Shown here: in pieces, positions 34,338 through 42,268 of the stretch
Layout of the letters: each line of letters starts with the position of its first letter
How positions within the stretch are numbered: position 1 is the stretch's first letter
Source: an uncultured Thermomicrobia bacterium
Lineage (GTDB): Bacteria; Chloroflexota; Chloroflexia; Thermomicrobiales; JALYUS01
Assembly: GCA_937968015.1 (NCBI GenBank)
Contig: CALBSO010000080.1
Span: 1 to 49,390 of the forward strand
DNA: 49,390 nucleotides
Direction of reading: 5' to 3'
Position numbers and translations under genes: made by a program
The notes under the pieces: model-generated
Database searches by the model: none
What the model saw: the letters and a program-made list of their open reading frames with translations, nothing else
What the model was told of the DNA's origin: nothing

Positions 34338-34893
34338 TGCTATTCCTCTCCAGCAATCGCACCTCGTTCGTTCCAGCATTCATAGTAGCGAAATAGACGC
34401 GATACGTCTCCGCACTGAAGCAGACGAAGCGCACTTCCGCGATCGCCGCGTTGTCTGTGAGGAAGCGAGTCGTTTCGGTGACGGCGATGCGGGCGGCGCG
34501 TTCGCGGGGGAAACCATAGATGCCGGTGCTGATGGCGGGGAAGGCGATAATACGGACGGCGTGCCGCGCGGCGAGGGCGAAGCAACCGCGGTAGCAGCGC
34601 GCCAGCAGATCGTCCTCGCCATGCGTGCCGCCATGCCAGATGGGGCCGGCGGTGTGGATCACCCACTTGGCGGGCAGGTTGTATCCCTTCGTGATCCGTG
34701 CCTCGCCCGTCGGGCAGCCGCCGAGCGTCCGGCACTCCGCGAGCAGTTCCGGCCCCGCCGCGCGGTGGATCGCGCCGTCCACCCCGCCGCCACCCAGGAG
34801 CGAGGTGTTCGCCGCGTTGACAATCGCGTCCACTCGCTGCTTCGTGATGTCGCCTTGAACAACGGTGATCCGATCAGTGTGCGATGCCGTCAT
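34324..34893 (-). CDS. macro-domain protein, O-acetyl-ADP-ribose deacetylase-like
   Basis: Product of 189 residues, a single macro domain. VVQGDITKQRVDAIVNAANTSLLGGGGVDGAIH contains the Asp that contacts adenine, the catalytic-loop Asn residues and the Gly-rich loop. ISTGIYGFPRERAARIA forms the second phosphate-binding loop. It is highly similar in motif to YmdB/TTHA0132-type enzymes that hydrolyse O-acetyl-ADP-ribose or remove mono-ADP-ribose from proteins. The start at 34893 follows GGAGAG. It begins a minus-strand run and overlaps the oxidase gene. Why it heads a catabolic cluster is unclear; an NAD-derived metabolite link is only a guess. Confidence 0.93.
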   Translation of the reverse strand: MTASHTDRITVVQGDITKQRVDAIVNAANTSLLGGGGVDGAIHRAAGPELLAECRTLGGCPTGEARITKGYNLPAKWVIHTAGPIWHGGTHGEDDLLARCYRGCFALAARHAVRIIAFPAISTGIYGFPRERAARIAVTETTRFLTDNAAIAEVRFVCFSAETYRVYFATMNAGTNEVRLLERNSNEKR

Positions 34894-34931
34894 CTCTCCT
34901 CCGCGTGGTATCGTATGCGCGCGAGTATACC

Positions 34932-34956
34932 GCGATGAGTTCGGGGTTCGAGGTTT
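34932..34956 (+). repeat. 25-nt partial copy of the GCGATGAGTT repeat
   Basis: GCGATGAGTTCGGGGTTCG and the next six bases match 16538-16562 with three mismatches in 25. It lies in the divergent spacer between the macro-domain and CocE genes. Confidence 0.6.
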
Positions 34957-35002
34957 GACATGAAGAAATCCCCTGCTCCGAACCGAGAGGAGCGCAGCGA
35001 CG

Positions 35003-36832
35003 ATGGCGGAACGACAAGGCTCGGCGCCGGTCTATGACGTGATCGCGGAGCGCGAGGTGATGGTGCCGATGCGTGACGGCGTCCGGCTGGCAACCGATCT
35101 CTATTTCCCCGCGCTCGATGGGCAACGCGCGCCGGGGCGGTTCCCGGCGCTGCTGGAGCGGACACCGTACAACAAGCACGGCCTCGGCGCGGTCAAGACC
35201 GCCAAGTTCTTCGCGCGGCACGGCTATGTGACGGCCATTCAGGATGTCCGGGGCCGCTTCGCGTCGGAAGGGGAGTGGTACGCCTTCGCGCTCGAAGGGC
35301 CGGACGGCTACGACACCGTCGAATGGCTTGGCACGCGGGAGTGGTCGGACGGCAAGGTCGGCACGATCGGCCTCTCCTATTCCGGCAGTGACCAGCACGC
35401 GCTCGCCACGCTTGGCCCGCCGCATCTCGCCGCGATGTTCGCCTCCGAGGCGATGGCAAACTACCACACCGGCTCGATGCGCCAGGGCGGGGCGATGGAA
35501 CTGCGCTTCATGATCTATGCCTTCCTCATGGCATGGGATTCCCCGGCGGCGCAGGCGAATCCGGCGTTGCAGGCCGCCGTCCGGCGCGAACTCGACACCA
35601 TTCACCAGTGGCTCGGCCGCACGCCCTTGAAGCCGGGCGTCTCGGTGCTGCGGCATTTTCCCACCATCGAGCGGTGGGTGCTCGATGTGCTGCGGCACGG
35701 CGACTACGACGACTACTGGAAGCAGCACGGCTACAATGTCGAGGAATATTACGACGCGCACTCGGACGTGCCGCTCTACCTGCTCAGCGGCTGGTATGAT
35801 TCCTACACCCGCGCGACGACGGACAACTTCATTGCCCTCTCCGAGCGCAAGCAGGGGCCGGTGCGGATGATTATCGGCCCATGGATTCACGGCACGACGA
35901 CGCTCGAACGCGCACATTCCGGCGATGTGGATTTCGGCATTGATGCGCCGCTCGACTACGACATGTTCCGCCTGCGCTTCTTCGACGCCGCCTTGAAGGG
36001 ACTGAATACCGGCATTACGGGCGAACTACCTGTCCGTATCTTCGTGATGGGCGGCGGTAGTGGACGGAGGCTCTTGAACGGCCACCTCGACCATGGCGGC
36101 TCCTGGCGCGATGAGCCGGAATGGCCGCTCCGTCGCGCCCGCCCGACGCCGTATTATCTCCACGCGGACGGCACGCTCGGCCTGGAGAAGCCGAGCGACG
36201 CAGCGGCCTCGACGACCTATCATTACGACCCGCGCGATCCCGTCCCGACGATTGGCGGCAACATCTCGGCGGCGGAAGTCATCATGCCCGCCGGTGGCTT
36301 CGATCAGCGCGGCCGCCCCGACCTTTACGGCTGCAAGGATACCCTGCCCCTCAATGCCCGGCACGACATCGTCACCTTCCAGACGCCGCCGCTCGAAGCC
36401 GATACCGAAGTCACCGGGCCGATCCGTGTGCGCCTCTGGGCGTCATCGTCGGCGGTGGACACCGATTTCACTGCCAAACTGATTGATGTCTACCCACCGA
36501 ATGTGGATTACCCGGACGGCTACGCCCTCAATATCGGCGACAGCATCATCCGCGCCCGCTACCGCGAGGATCGCACGACGCCGACGCTGATGACACCTGG
36601 CGCGGTCTACCCGTTTGAAATCATCCTCTACCCGACCAGCAACGTCTTCGCGCGCGGGCACCGCATCCGCTTGGACATTTCGAGCAGCAACTACCCGCGC
36701 TTCGACATCAACCCAAATACCGGCGCTCCCCTCGGCACGAGTGGCCGGAGCATCGTCGCCGAAAACACCCTGTATCACGACGCCGCGCATCCGTCGCATA
36801 TTACGCTGCCGGTGGTACCAATGGAGCAATGA
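35003..36832 (+). CDS. CocE/NonD-family X-Pro dipeptidyl-peptidase-like hydrolase
   Basis: Product of 609 residues. The N-terminal S15-type alpha/beta-hydrolase domain begins with VPMRDGVRLATDLYFPA and contains AIQDVRGRFASEGEWYAF. The nucleophile elbow is GLSYSGSD with Ser125. The C-terminal beta-jellyroll domain (about 400-609) includes GPIRVRLWASSSAVDTDFTAKLIDVYP and LDISSSNYPRFDINPNTG, hallmarks of cocaine-esterase/glutaryl-acylase relatives. No signal peptide is visible. It hydrolyses an ester or amide; the substrate is unknown. GAGAGGAGCG lies 6-8 nt before the ATG. The last codons (MEQ and stop) fall inside a dispersed GAGCAATGAGC repeat, so the gene end may have been set by that element. 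Confidence 0.9.
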   Translation: MAERQGSAPVYDVIAEREVMVPMRDGVRLATDLYFPALDGQRAPGRFPALLERTPYNKHGLGAVKTAKFFARHGYVTAIQDVRGRFASEGEWYAFALEGPDGYDTVEWLGTREWSDGKVGTIGLSYSGSDQHALATLGPPHLAAMFASEAMANYHTGSMRQGGAMELRFMIYAFLMAWDSPAAQANPALQAAVRRELDTIHQWLGRTPLKPGVSVLRHFPTIERWVLDVLRHGDYDDYWKQHGYNVEEYYDAHSDVPLYLLSGWYDSYTRATTDNFIALSERKQGPVRMIIGPWIHGTTTLERAHSGDVDFGIDAPLDYDMFRLRFFDAALKGLNTGITGELPVRIFVMGGGSGRRLLNGHLDHGGSWRDEPEWPLRRARPTPYYLHADGTLGLEKPSDAAASTTYHYDPRDPVPTIGGNISAAEVIMPAGGFDQRGRPDLYGCKDTLPLNARHDIVTFQTPPLEADTEVTGPIRVRLWASSSAVDTDFTAKLIDVYPPNVDYPDGYALNIGDSIIRARYREDRTTPTLMTPGAVYPFEIILYPTSNVFARGHRIRLDISSSNYPRFDINPNTGAPLGTSGRSIVAENTLYHDAAHPSHITLPVVPMEQ

Positions 36833-36943
36833 GCAGCGAGCAATGAGTAGTAGGTGAGCGATGGCGGCCAAATAATGGCAATGCATTGGTTCCACTGAGT
36901 AGGTCTTGTCTGCTGCAACGTGACTGTCTCATTGCTCATTGCT
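36824..36943. repeat. second GAGCAATGAGC-type inverted repeat
   Basis: The left arm GAGCAATGAGCAGCGAG continues to 36847. It is inverted as CTCATTGCTCATTGCT at 36928-36943, with about 80 nt between. The same arms occur at 16522-16616. The left arm contains the stop codon of the CocE-like gene and the right arm ends just before the ribosome site of the M24 peptidase. Confidence 0.75.
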
Positions 36944-36960
36944 TCGCAAAGGAGGAGACG

Positions 36961-38172
36961 ATGCCACGCGTAGACGCGACCGTTCGCTGGGATTGGGAAG
37001 CCCGCCAACCGTATACGCATCCGCCATTCCCGCTCGATGAATACGAAACGCGGATCGCGCGGGTGCGTGCCGCGATGGAGGAGGAGGGCCTGACGCACCT
37101 GATCGCCTACGGCAACGACGCCGATCCGGGGCACACGCGCTGGCTTTCCGGTTACCTCACGTCACGCGGGGATACCTGCGTCGTCATCGCGCCGGATGCT
37201 GAACCGATGGTGGTTGTCAATGGGGTGCTGCATGACGAGCCGATGCACTCCGAAATTTTCACGAGCGTCTGGCGGGACACCCGCGCCTTCTCCGGCCGCG
37301 ATCGCGTGTTCCTCGCGGAGGTTGCGGACTTCGTGCGCGCGACGGGCCGCGCCGCGTCGCAGCGGATCGGCATCGCCGGTCATGCCATCGTGCCTTACCC
37401 GGTCCACGAAGGTCTCGCGGAACTTCTTGGTGTCGGGCAATGCGAAAATGCCGATGGCCTGATGCTCGGCCTGCGCCGGATCAAGTCGCCGCGAGAGATC
37501 GAGACGATGCGCCGGGCGGCCCAAATCAGTGGGGCAGGGATCGCCACAACCGCTGCCGCGTGCGTCCCCGGTATCACCGAGCAGGCGGCGATGGCCGCCG
37601 GGCACGGCACATTGTTCGCGGCGGGGGCGGAAGATCTCGCCTTCAATACCGCCGTCTCGTCCGGCCCGCAGCGGGCGGGCATCAAGCACTGCACGCCGAC
37701 CTGGCGGCAGATGCAGGAGGGGGATCTCGTCTTTATTGACATGGGCGCGAAACTGGATGGCTACTATGCCGATGTCTCCCGCTGTGTCGCGGTCGGCACG
37801 CCGACACCGGAGGGGAAGCGGCTGCTGGCCGCCGGAGAAACCCTTTACCGCGAGTTGATGGCGATGGCGAAACCGGGCATGGCAATCGCGGCATGGCAGG
37901 AAGAGGGCATCCGCATTGGGCGCGACCTCGGCTATGGCGAAACGTACATGCGCTACGGCTTCGGGCATGGGCTTGGCTGCGTGCTTTTCGAGCGCCCCAG
38001 CCTCCGCTATGGCGCGACGACTGACCTCCTTGAACCGGGAATGACCTTCGCCTTCGAGCCAATGATCGTCGTCGAGGGCCTCGGTACCGCAGTGGTTGAG
38101 GAGACCGTCCTCGTGACCGATGGTGGCGTCGAAGCGCTCTCCGGCCTCTGGACTGCGCGGTATTCCCTCTGA
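36961..38172 (+). CDS. M24-family metallopeptidase (Xaa-Pro aminopeptidase-like)
   Basis: Product of 403 residues. An N-terminal creatinase-like domain (about 25-165) precedes a pita-bread catalytic domain. All five dinuclear metal ligands are present: D260 and D271 (FIDMGAKLDGYYADVSR), H336 (YGFGHGLG), E366 (FAFEPM) and E380 (VVEETVLV). The likely activity is removal of an N-terminal residue before proline or hydrolysis of a creatine-like substrate. AAGGAGGAG lies 3-5 nt before the ATG, which rejects the longer frame starting within the repeat. It follows a CocE/S15-type hydrolase, so the two may form a small peptide or amide degradation unit, although a repeat hairpin separates them. Confidence 0.92.
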   Translation: MPRVDATVRWDWEARQPYTHPPFPLDEYETRIARVRAAMEEEGLTHLIAYGNDADPGHTRWLSGYLTSRGDTCVVIAPDAEPMVVVNGVLHDEPMHSEIFTSVWRDTRAFSGRDRVFLAEVADFVRATGRAASQRIGIAGHAIVPYPVHEGLAELLGVGQCENADGLMLGLRRIKSPREIETMRRAAQISGAGIATTAAACVPGITEQAAMAAGHGTLFAAGAEDLAFNTAVSSGPQRAGIKHCTPTWRQMQEGDLVFIDMGAKLDGYYADVSRCVAVGTPTPEGKRLLAAGETLYRELMAMAKPGMAIAAWQEEGIRIGRDLGYGETYMRYGFGHGLGCVLFERPSLRYGATTDLLEPGMTFAFEPMIVVEGLGTAVVEETVLVTDGGVEALSGLWTARYSL

Positions 38173-38282
38173 GGACGCGGCAAAGTGGCGGTTGCGCGCC
38201 GCGCCGCGCCTGTGATACAGTGTCCGTCGCGCCCGCAAACGGGCGGTAGGGCGTGAATGCAGAAAAGAGCGAGGCAAAGGCG

Positions 38283-38687
38283 ATGCATCCATTAGTACAG
38301 AGCGTGGGGGATCAGTTTCTCCGCACCGATATTCCCGTCTTCCGCACCGGCGACACCGTACGCGCGAGCGTCAAGGTCGTCGAGGGAACGCGCGAGCGCA
38401 TCCAGGTCTTCGAGGGCGTCGTGCTCAGTCGCCGCGGTGGGGGCATCAACGAGACGTACACGATCCGCCGCATCGGCGCGAACAGCATCGGTGTGGAGCG
38501 CACCTTCCTGCTCCACTCGCCGCGGGTGGAGAAGATCGAAGTCATCCGCCGGGCGAACGTCCGCCGCCAGCAGTTGTATTACCTGCGCGATCTGACGGGC
38601 AAGAAAGCCCGCCTCAAGGAGCGCCGCGAACAACACCCCGTCGGCAAGTCCGCCGCGACGCAGACCGCGAGCACCGGCGCGGACTGA
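38283..38687 (+). CDS. rplS: 50S ribosomal protein L19
   Basis: Product of 134 residues. MHPLVQSVGDQFLRTDIPVFRTGDTV and RIQVFEGVVLSRRGGGINETYTIRRI, with VERTFLLHSPRVEKIEV and KARLKE, are unmistakable L19. It stabilises the 30S-50S interface. The C-terminus extends about 20 residues past the usual end with an Ala/Thr-rich tail. ATG 38283 gives the standard N-terminus and has GAGGCAAAGG upstream; an in-frame GTG at 38253 would add ten atypical residues. trmD and rimM, its usual upstream partners, are absent. A strong intrinsic terminator follows, and rnhB, another usual neighbour, comes next. Confidence 0.97.
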   Translation: MHPLVQSVGDQFLRTDIPVFRTGDTVRASVKVVEGTRERIQVFEGVVLSRRGGGINETYTIRRIGANSIGVERTFLLHSPRVEKIEVIRRANVRRQQLYYLRDLTGKKARLKERREQHPVGKSAATQTASTGAD

Positions 38688-38692
38688 GATTG

Positions 38693-38716
38693 CCCTCACC
38701 CCCAACCCCTACCCCA
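38693..38716 (+). repeat. CCCTCACCCCCAACCCC-type dispersed sequence
   Basis: CCCTCACCCCCAACCCCT starts 6 nt after the rplS stop. The same string is familiar as a dispersed intergenic sequence in many bacterial genomes. Only one copy is present in this window, so its repeat nature rests on prior knowledge. Confidence 0.45.
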
Positions 38717-38746
38717 CCGGGGAAGGAGCGCGGAATCTATCGAAGG

Positions 38747-38772
38747 CCGGCCCGAATACGGGCCGGTTTTTT
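38747..38772 (+). terminator. intrinsic terminator of rplS
   Basis: CCGGCCCG (38747-38754) pairs with CGGGCCGG (38759-38766) around AATA, followed directly by six T residues (38767-38772). It is a textbook intrinsic terminator. Confidence 0.95.
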
Positions 38773-38803
38773 GTTGCGACATATTCCCATTGCTGCGGAG
38801 ATG

Positions 38804-38812
38804 TGCTACTAT
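38804..38812 (+). promoter_or_regulatory. extended -10 promoter of the rnhB operon
   Basis: TGC-TACTAT (hexamer 38807-38812, five of six to TATAAT) lies 50 nt before the chosen rnhB start and just after the rplS terminator. No matching -35 is evident. It places transcription start near 38819, excluding in-frame starts at 38803. Confidence 0.5.
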
Positions 38813-38862
38813 CCGAAGTGTACGTACACGATCCGCGTGACGCGGAGATGAGGGAGGGGATG

Positions 38863-39597
38863 ATGCCACGCGGCGCGAGACGAGTACTCCCCACACTGGA
38901 TGAGGAACTGCACCTGACGCACGACGGCCATGGGCCAATTGCGGGTGTGGACGAGGTTGGGCGGGGCGCGTGGGCGGGGCCGCTCGTCGCGGCGGCGGTC
39001 GTCCTGCCGCCCGTCTTCTCGCCGCCGCTCGCGGAAGAATTGCTGCTGCGCCTCGCGGATGTGCGCGATTCGAAGACATGCACGCCCGAGGAGCGCGCGA
39101 GGCTCGCCGTGACGATCCGCGAGGTGGCGAGCGGTGTCGGTGTCGGCGTCGTCGCATCGGATGAATTGGATCGCTATGGCCTGACGGTCGGGAACCGCCT
39201 CGCGATGCGCCGCGCGGTGGAGGCGCTGCCGTGGATGCCGGGCTACCTGCTGCTCGACTGGGTCCGCCTGCCCGAGTTGCGCATCCCGCAGCGGGCCTTC
39301 GCGCGCGGCGACGCGACGAGCCTCTCCATCGCGGCGGCGAGCATCATCGCCAAAGTCGAGCGGGATACGATGATGGCGGCGTTCGATGCCGCACATCCCG
39401 GCTACGATTTCGCCCGCCACAAGGGGTACGGCACGCCGACGCACCGCGCCGCTCTTCGCCTGCACGGGCCGTCGCCCATCCATCGTTACCGCTTCGCGCC
39501 CGTCCACGCTGCTGCCGTCGCCGCCCGCACGTATCCATTGGAAGCCGAGACCGTCATCGAACCGCCGACGGGCATCACCGGCATCGCGGCGCGGTGA
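38863..39597 (+). CDS. rnhB: ribonuclease HII
   Basis: Product of 244 residues. AGVDEVGRGAWAGPLVAAAVV holds D30 and E31. DSKTCTPEERARL, LLLDWVRLP (D132) and SIAAASIIAKVERD (D168) complete the RNase HII active site. Then come the usual helix and the HKGYGTPTHRAALRLHGPSPIHR substrate-strand motif. It cleaves RNA in RNA-DNA hybrids and single ribonucleotides in DNA. ATG 38863 is selected with AGGGAGGGG upstream; ATG 38848 and 38860 are in-frame alternatives. Its stop overlaps the GTG of the yraN-like gene by 4 nt, so the two are translationally coupled, a very common pairing in bacteria. Confidence 0.96.
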   Translation: MPRGARRVLPTLDEELHLTHDGHGPIAGVDEVGRGAWAGPLVAAAVVLPPVFSPPLAEELLLRLADVRDSKTCTPEERARLAVTIREVASGVGVGVVASDELDRYGLTVGNRLAMRRAVEALPWMPGYLLLDWVRLPELRIPQRAFARGDATSLSIAAASIIAKVERDTMMAAFDAAHPGYDFARHKGYGTPTHRAALRLHGPSPIHRYRFAPVHAAAVAARTYPLEAETVIEPPTGITGIAAR

Positions 39598-39977
39598 CGA
39601 AGCCGCCGGCGCGCAACGCGGCGGTCGGGGCGAGCGGCGAGCGGATAGCCGCCCTCCTGCTCGAACGGGCGGGCGCCACGATCATCGCGCGGAACTGGCA
39701 CTGTCGTGGCGGTGAACTCGATCTCGTCGCCCTCGATGGCGAGACGCTCGTCTGCGTCGAGGTCCGTGTCCGCGCGGAAGCGGGGCACGGCACCGCAGCG
39801 GAATCAATCGTCGGGAAGAAAACCAGGCGTGTCCTCCATGCCGTCGCCGCTTTCCTCGACACTCATCCGGAGCACGGTGATCGCCTCGTGCGCATAGACG
39901 TGGTGGCAATTACGCTCGATCGCGCCGGGCGCGTCGTCGAAACGCTCCACCTGCGCGACGCAATTGGGGAGTCGTGA
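39594..39977 (+). CDS. UPF0102/YraN-family nuclease-fold protein
   Basis: Product of 127 residues starting at GTG in a GTGA overlap with rnhB. GASGERIAALLLERAG, ARNWHCRGGELDLVALDGETLVCVEVRVRAE and SIVGKKTRRVLHAVAAFL match the YraN family, which has a restriction-endonuclease-like fold with the E-x-D-x(n)-E-x-K core. In this protein the last core residue is Arg (VEVRVR rather than VEVKxR). The function of YraN is not firmly established. The stop is immediately followed by the ATG of the next gene, so three genes form a tight operon. Confidence 0.9.
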   Translation: MTKPPARNAAVGASGERIAALLLERAGATIIARNWHCRGGELDLVALDGETLVCVEVRVRAEAGHGTAAESIVGKKTRRVLHAVAAFLDTHPEHGDRLVRIDVVAITLDRAGRVVETLHLRDAIGES

Positions 39978-40568
39978 ATGAGCGGTAAGCAACCGCGAAC
40001 AATTGTGGTGGAGCAGGCTTCCCTCGGCCGCCGCCTCGCGGTCATCGGCATGACGGCGTCGGGCAAATCCACCCTCGCGAAGGAACTCGCGCGGCTGCTC
40101 GGCGTGCCGCACATTGAACTCGACGGCATCGTCCACGGCCCGAACTGGGTAGACCTTTCCAACGACGAATTTCGCGCCCACACGGCGGAAGCGCTCAGTG
40201 GCGACAGCTGGGTGGTGGATGGCAATTACAGCGCCGTGCGCGACCTGACCATCGGGCAGGCGGAGACCGTCGTCTGGCTCGATTACCCGATCATCATCCC
40301 GCTCTGGCGTGTCTTCCCGCGCACCCTGCGGCGGATCATTCGGCAGGAAGAACTCTGGAACGGCAACCGGGAGACATGGCGCGGCGCGCTCTTCGGCCGT
40401 GACTCGCTCGTCGTCTGGATACTGAAGCTGCATCACAAGCGGCGGCGCGAGTTCGCCGCCGTGTTCAGCGCACCGGAGCACGCGCACCGCACGCTCATCC
40501 GTCTCCGTTCCCCACGCGCCACCGACCGCTGGCTGGCAAATCTGAAGAAAACAGCGGGGGCGGAGTAG
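39978..40568 (+). CDS. P-loop nucleotide kinase-like protein (FlaR/topology-modulation type)
   Basis: Product of 196 residues. Walker A is GMTASGKST (24-32). It is followed by ELARLLGVPHIELDGIVHGPNW and DSWVVDGNYSAVRD, then VVWLDYPIIIPLWRVFPRTLRRI, matching the adenylate-kinase-like group annotated as DNA topology modulation protein FlaR. The true substrate of these proteins is unknown. The gene starts directly after the yraN-like stop. Residues 10-15 (VVEQAS) are encoded by GTGGTGGAGCAGGCTTCC, which matches one arm of the palindromic repeats at 22454 and 40574, so the N-terminus may contain a repeat remnant. A full palindrome lies 5 nt after the stop. Confidence 0.82.
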   Translation: MSGKQPRTIVVEQASLGRRLAVIGMTASGKSTLAKELARLLGVPHIELDGIVHGPNWVDLSNDEFRAHTAEALSGDSWVVDGNYSAVRDLTIGQAETVVWLDYPIIIPLWRVFPRTLRRIIRQEELWNGNRETWRGALFGRDSLVVWILKLHHKRRREFAAVFSAPEHAHRTLIRLRSPRATDRWLANLKKTAGAE

Positions 40569-40573
40569 ATCAT

Positions 40574-40633
40574 GGTGGTAGCGGGCTTCAGCCTGCCGCA
40601 ACGCCAAACGGCAGGCTGAAGCCCACTACCACC
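40574..40633. repeat. 25-bp palindrome, GGTGGTAGCGGGCTTCAGCC family
   Basis: Arms 40574-40598 and 40609-40633 are reverse complements with a single G-T mismatch, loop 10 nt. The core GGGCTTCAGCCTGC is shared with the palindrome at 22454. It sits between two converging genes and could terminate both. Confidence 0.85.
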
Positions 40634-40646
40634 GCGTATATCGCGA

Positions 40647-41243
40647 TCAATGCCGGTGCGGGTCTTTCGGGATGATGAGGTGGACGGGGCCGGCATCCGG
40701 CGCCTCTTCCGGCTCGATGATTTGCAGTTTGCCATTGATCCGCTGCACCCACGGCACGGGCCAGCCGCCGTTCTTCTCCGTCAGCATCCGCAGTTGCTCA
40801 TTGAGGGGTGGGACATCGTATTGGGCGCGTTCGGCGTCGGAGACTTCGGGGTCAACTTCATAGATCGCGTAGCCGTGCGTGCCGATGCGAACATATTGCG
40901 TGCCGTATTGCTGTGGTTTGCCGAGCGCGACGAGCCAGCGGTCCAGCGTCGCGGCGAAGAGCCAGCGCGCCGGGCGGGAACCGCGTGTCACCGCTTCGGC
41001 GGCGAAATCGTGCGCGCGACGGAACTCCTCCGGCAGCGTGCCGTGCTGGAGGAGATACGCGGCGTAATAGTAATCGTCCGCGCTGTGGATCGCGCCGTCC
41101 GCCGCGAGGTGTTCCAGCCGCTGCCGCCGCTCGTAATCGCGCAGGTTCAGTTCTGGCTGCGTCATCATCCGCGCCGCCACCGCCCGCCGGTCCGCCTGAT
41201 CCGCCTCGAACATCGCCCGCAACTCGTTGTGACGACCCTCCAT
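40647..41243 (-). CDS. DUF6624-like protein of unknown function
   Basis: Product of 198 residues, largely helical: ELRAMFEADQADRRAVAARM, QRLEHLAADGAIHSADDYYYAAYLLQHG, EEFRRAHDFAAEAVTRG, then ARWLFAATLDRWLVALGKPQQYGTQY. The pattern of an acidic N-terminal helix, QHG, A-x-x-D-R, G-x-PQ-x-YGTQ and a C-terminal pro-rich end is what I recall for DUF6624, but I cannot confirm it. The start at 41243 (MEGRHNEL) is the first that joins this conserved region. The long open frame upstream is a shadow of the isomerase gene. No function is known. It is last in a minus-strand run after the TIM-barrel gene. Confidence 0.7.
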   Translation of the reverse strand: MEGRHNELRAMFEADQADRRAVAARMMTQPELNLRDYERRQRLEHLAADGAIHSADDYYYAAYLLQHGTLPEEFRRAHDFAAEAVTRGSRPARWLFAATLDRWLVALGKPQQYGTQYVRIGTHGYAIYEVDPEVSDAERAQYDVPPLNEQLRMLTEKNGGWPVPWVQRINGKLQIIEPEEAPDAGPVHLIIPKDPHRH

Positions 41244-41298
41244 CACATCCCACCCACATCGGAACGACGAGCCAGAGAATCCCCACGCCATTATACCG

Positions 41299-42261
41299 TC
41301 ACGCGGGGCGGCCGGAGCGGAGGGTGCGGTCGGTGTCGGTGAGGAGGCGGCGCAGGACGGCGTAGGACTGGCCCATCCAGAACTGCGGGTCGCCGAGCGA
41401 GAGGGCGTGCCGGTAGCGGATTTCGAGGATGAGCGGCCCGTCATAGCCGTGCGCGACGAGCAGCGGCGCCATGTCGTCGTAGGGCACGGTATTGAAGACG
41501 AGTGGATAGTGATTCGCCAGCGTCTCGCCGTTCGCGTCGTGGATGTGGGCATGGATGACGCGGTCGAGAAAGACGTCCGGCGGGCGCGGCGTCCACGACG
41601 AGTCACGCAGGCCGTTGAACCAATCATGTTCCATATCCCAGCAGATACCGACCAGTGCGGGATCGCAATCGCGGATAAGGGTCATCACTTTCTCGCGGCT
41701 GGAGGCGGCATGCACGTCGCCCGCGCCGCGCGCCCGGAGTAATTCAATCGCGATCCGCACCCCGCCGCCGAGCCGGAGAATTTCGCCCTCTGCCCAGCGG
41801 AGGAAGCCGCGCGTCGCGGTCTGATTCGCCTCAAGTGTTGCCTTCGTGTCGCCCGCGCCATGGACGACCAGCGTCACGCCGCGCCCTTCCACCTGGGCCA
41901 TCCGCGCGCAGAGGGCGAGGAGTGGCGTGTACTGCGCCTGCACATACGCGGCGTCCCTGTGCCATCCTTCGAGCCGGAAACCGGGCGCTAAGGAGGCGTG
42001 TGCGTGACAGGCAATGTCGCGCGCGTGGTACTGCGCGAAGGTCGCATTCCAATCCTGCTCGATGACATGGACGAAGCGGAATTGCTCAGTCGCCGGGCCG
42101 TGATGAAGCACCAATTCCGCCGCACCCGCCCCCCATTCCCGCAGATGAGTGAGATACGCCGCCAGCCCCGAGACCGTCCCCCGATACCATCGTGGCGACG
42201 ACGCCGACCCGATCTGATTCAGTATTCGTTCATTAACCGCAGCGCTATGTACCGAAGGCAA
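41299..42261 (-). CDS. sugar-phosphate isomerase/epimerase-like TIM-barrel protein
   Basis: Product of 320 residues with the AP-endonuclease-2/xylose-isomerase-like fold. Candidate metal ligands are Glu in VRIAIELLR, Asp/His in GICWDMEHDW, His in IHAHIHDANG and Glu in ILEIRYRHAL. Several unrelated sugar isomerases, epimerases and myo-inositol enzymes share this fold, so the substrate is unknown. The reading frame opens at a TTG (42261) with GAGGGA just before it, 7 nt after hisS; the exact start is uncertain and a later codon may be used. The tight spacing implies cotranscription with hisS. Confidence 0.8.
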   Translation of the reverse strand: MPSVHSAAVNERILNQIGSASSPRWYRGTVSGLAAYLTHLREWGAGAAELVLHHGPATEQFRFVHVIEQDWNATFAQYHARDIACHAHASLAPGFRLEGWHRDAAYVQAQYTPLLALCARMAQVEGRGVTLVVHGAGDTKATLEANQTATRGFLRWAEGEILRLGGGVRIAIELLRARGAGDVHAASSREKVMTLIRDCDPALVGICWDMEHDWFNGLRDSSWTPRPPDVFLDRVIHAHIHDANGETLANHYPLVFNTVPYDDMAPLLVAHGYDGPLILEIRYRHALSLGDPQFWMGQSYAVLRRLLTDTDRTLRSGRPA

Positions 42262-42268
42262 TCTTCCC

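Noticed and set aside
38221..38282. L19 leader-type regulatory RNA
   Set aside because: Only a short CGCCCG/CGGGCG stem is visible, not enough to claim a known ribosomal leader.
40647..41627. Long frame extending the DUF6624-like gene to 41627
   Set aside because: The N-terminal part overlaps the TIM-barrel isomerase in another frame and is Ser/Thr/Arg-rich; the conserved region begins at 41243.
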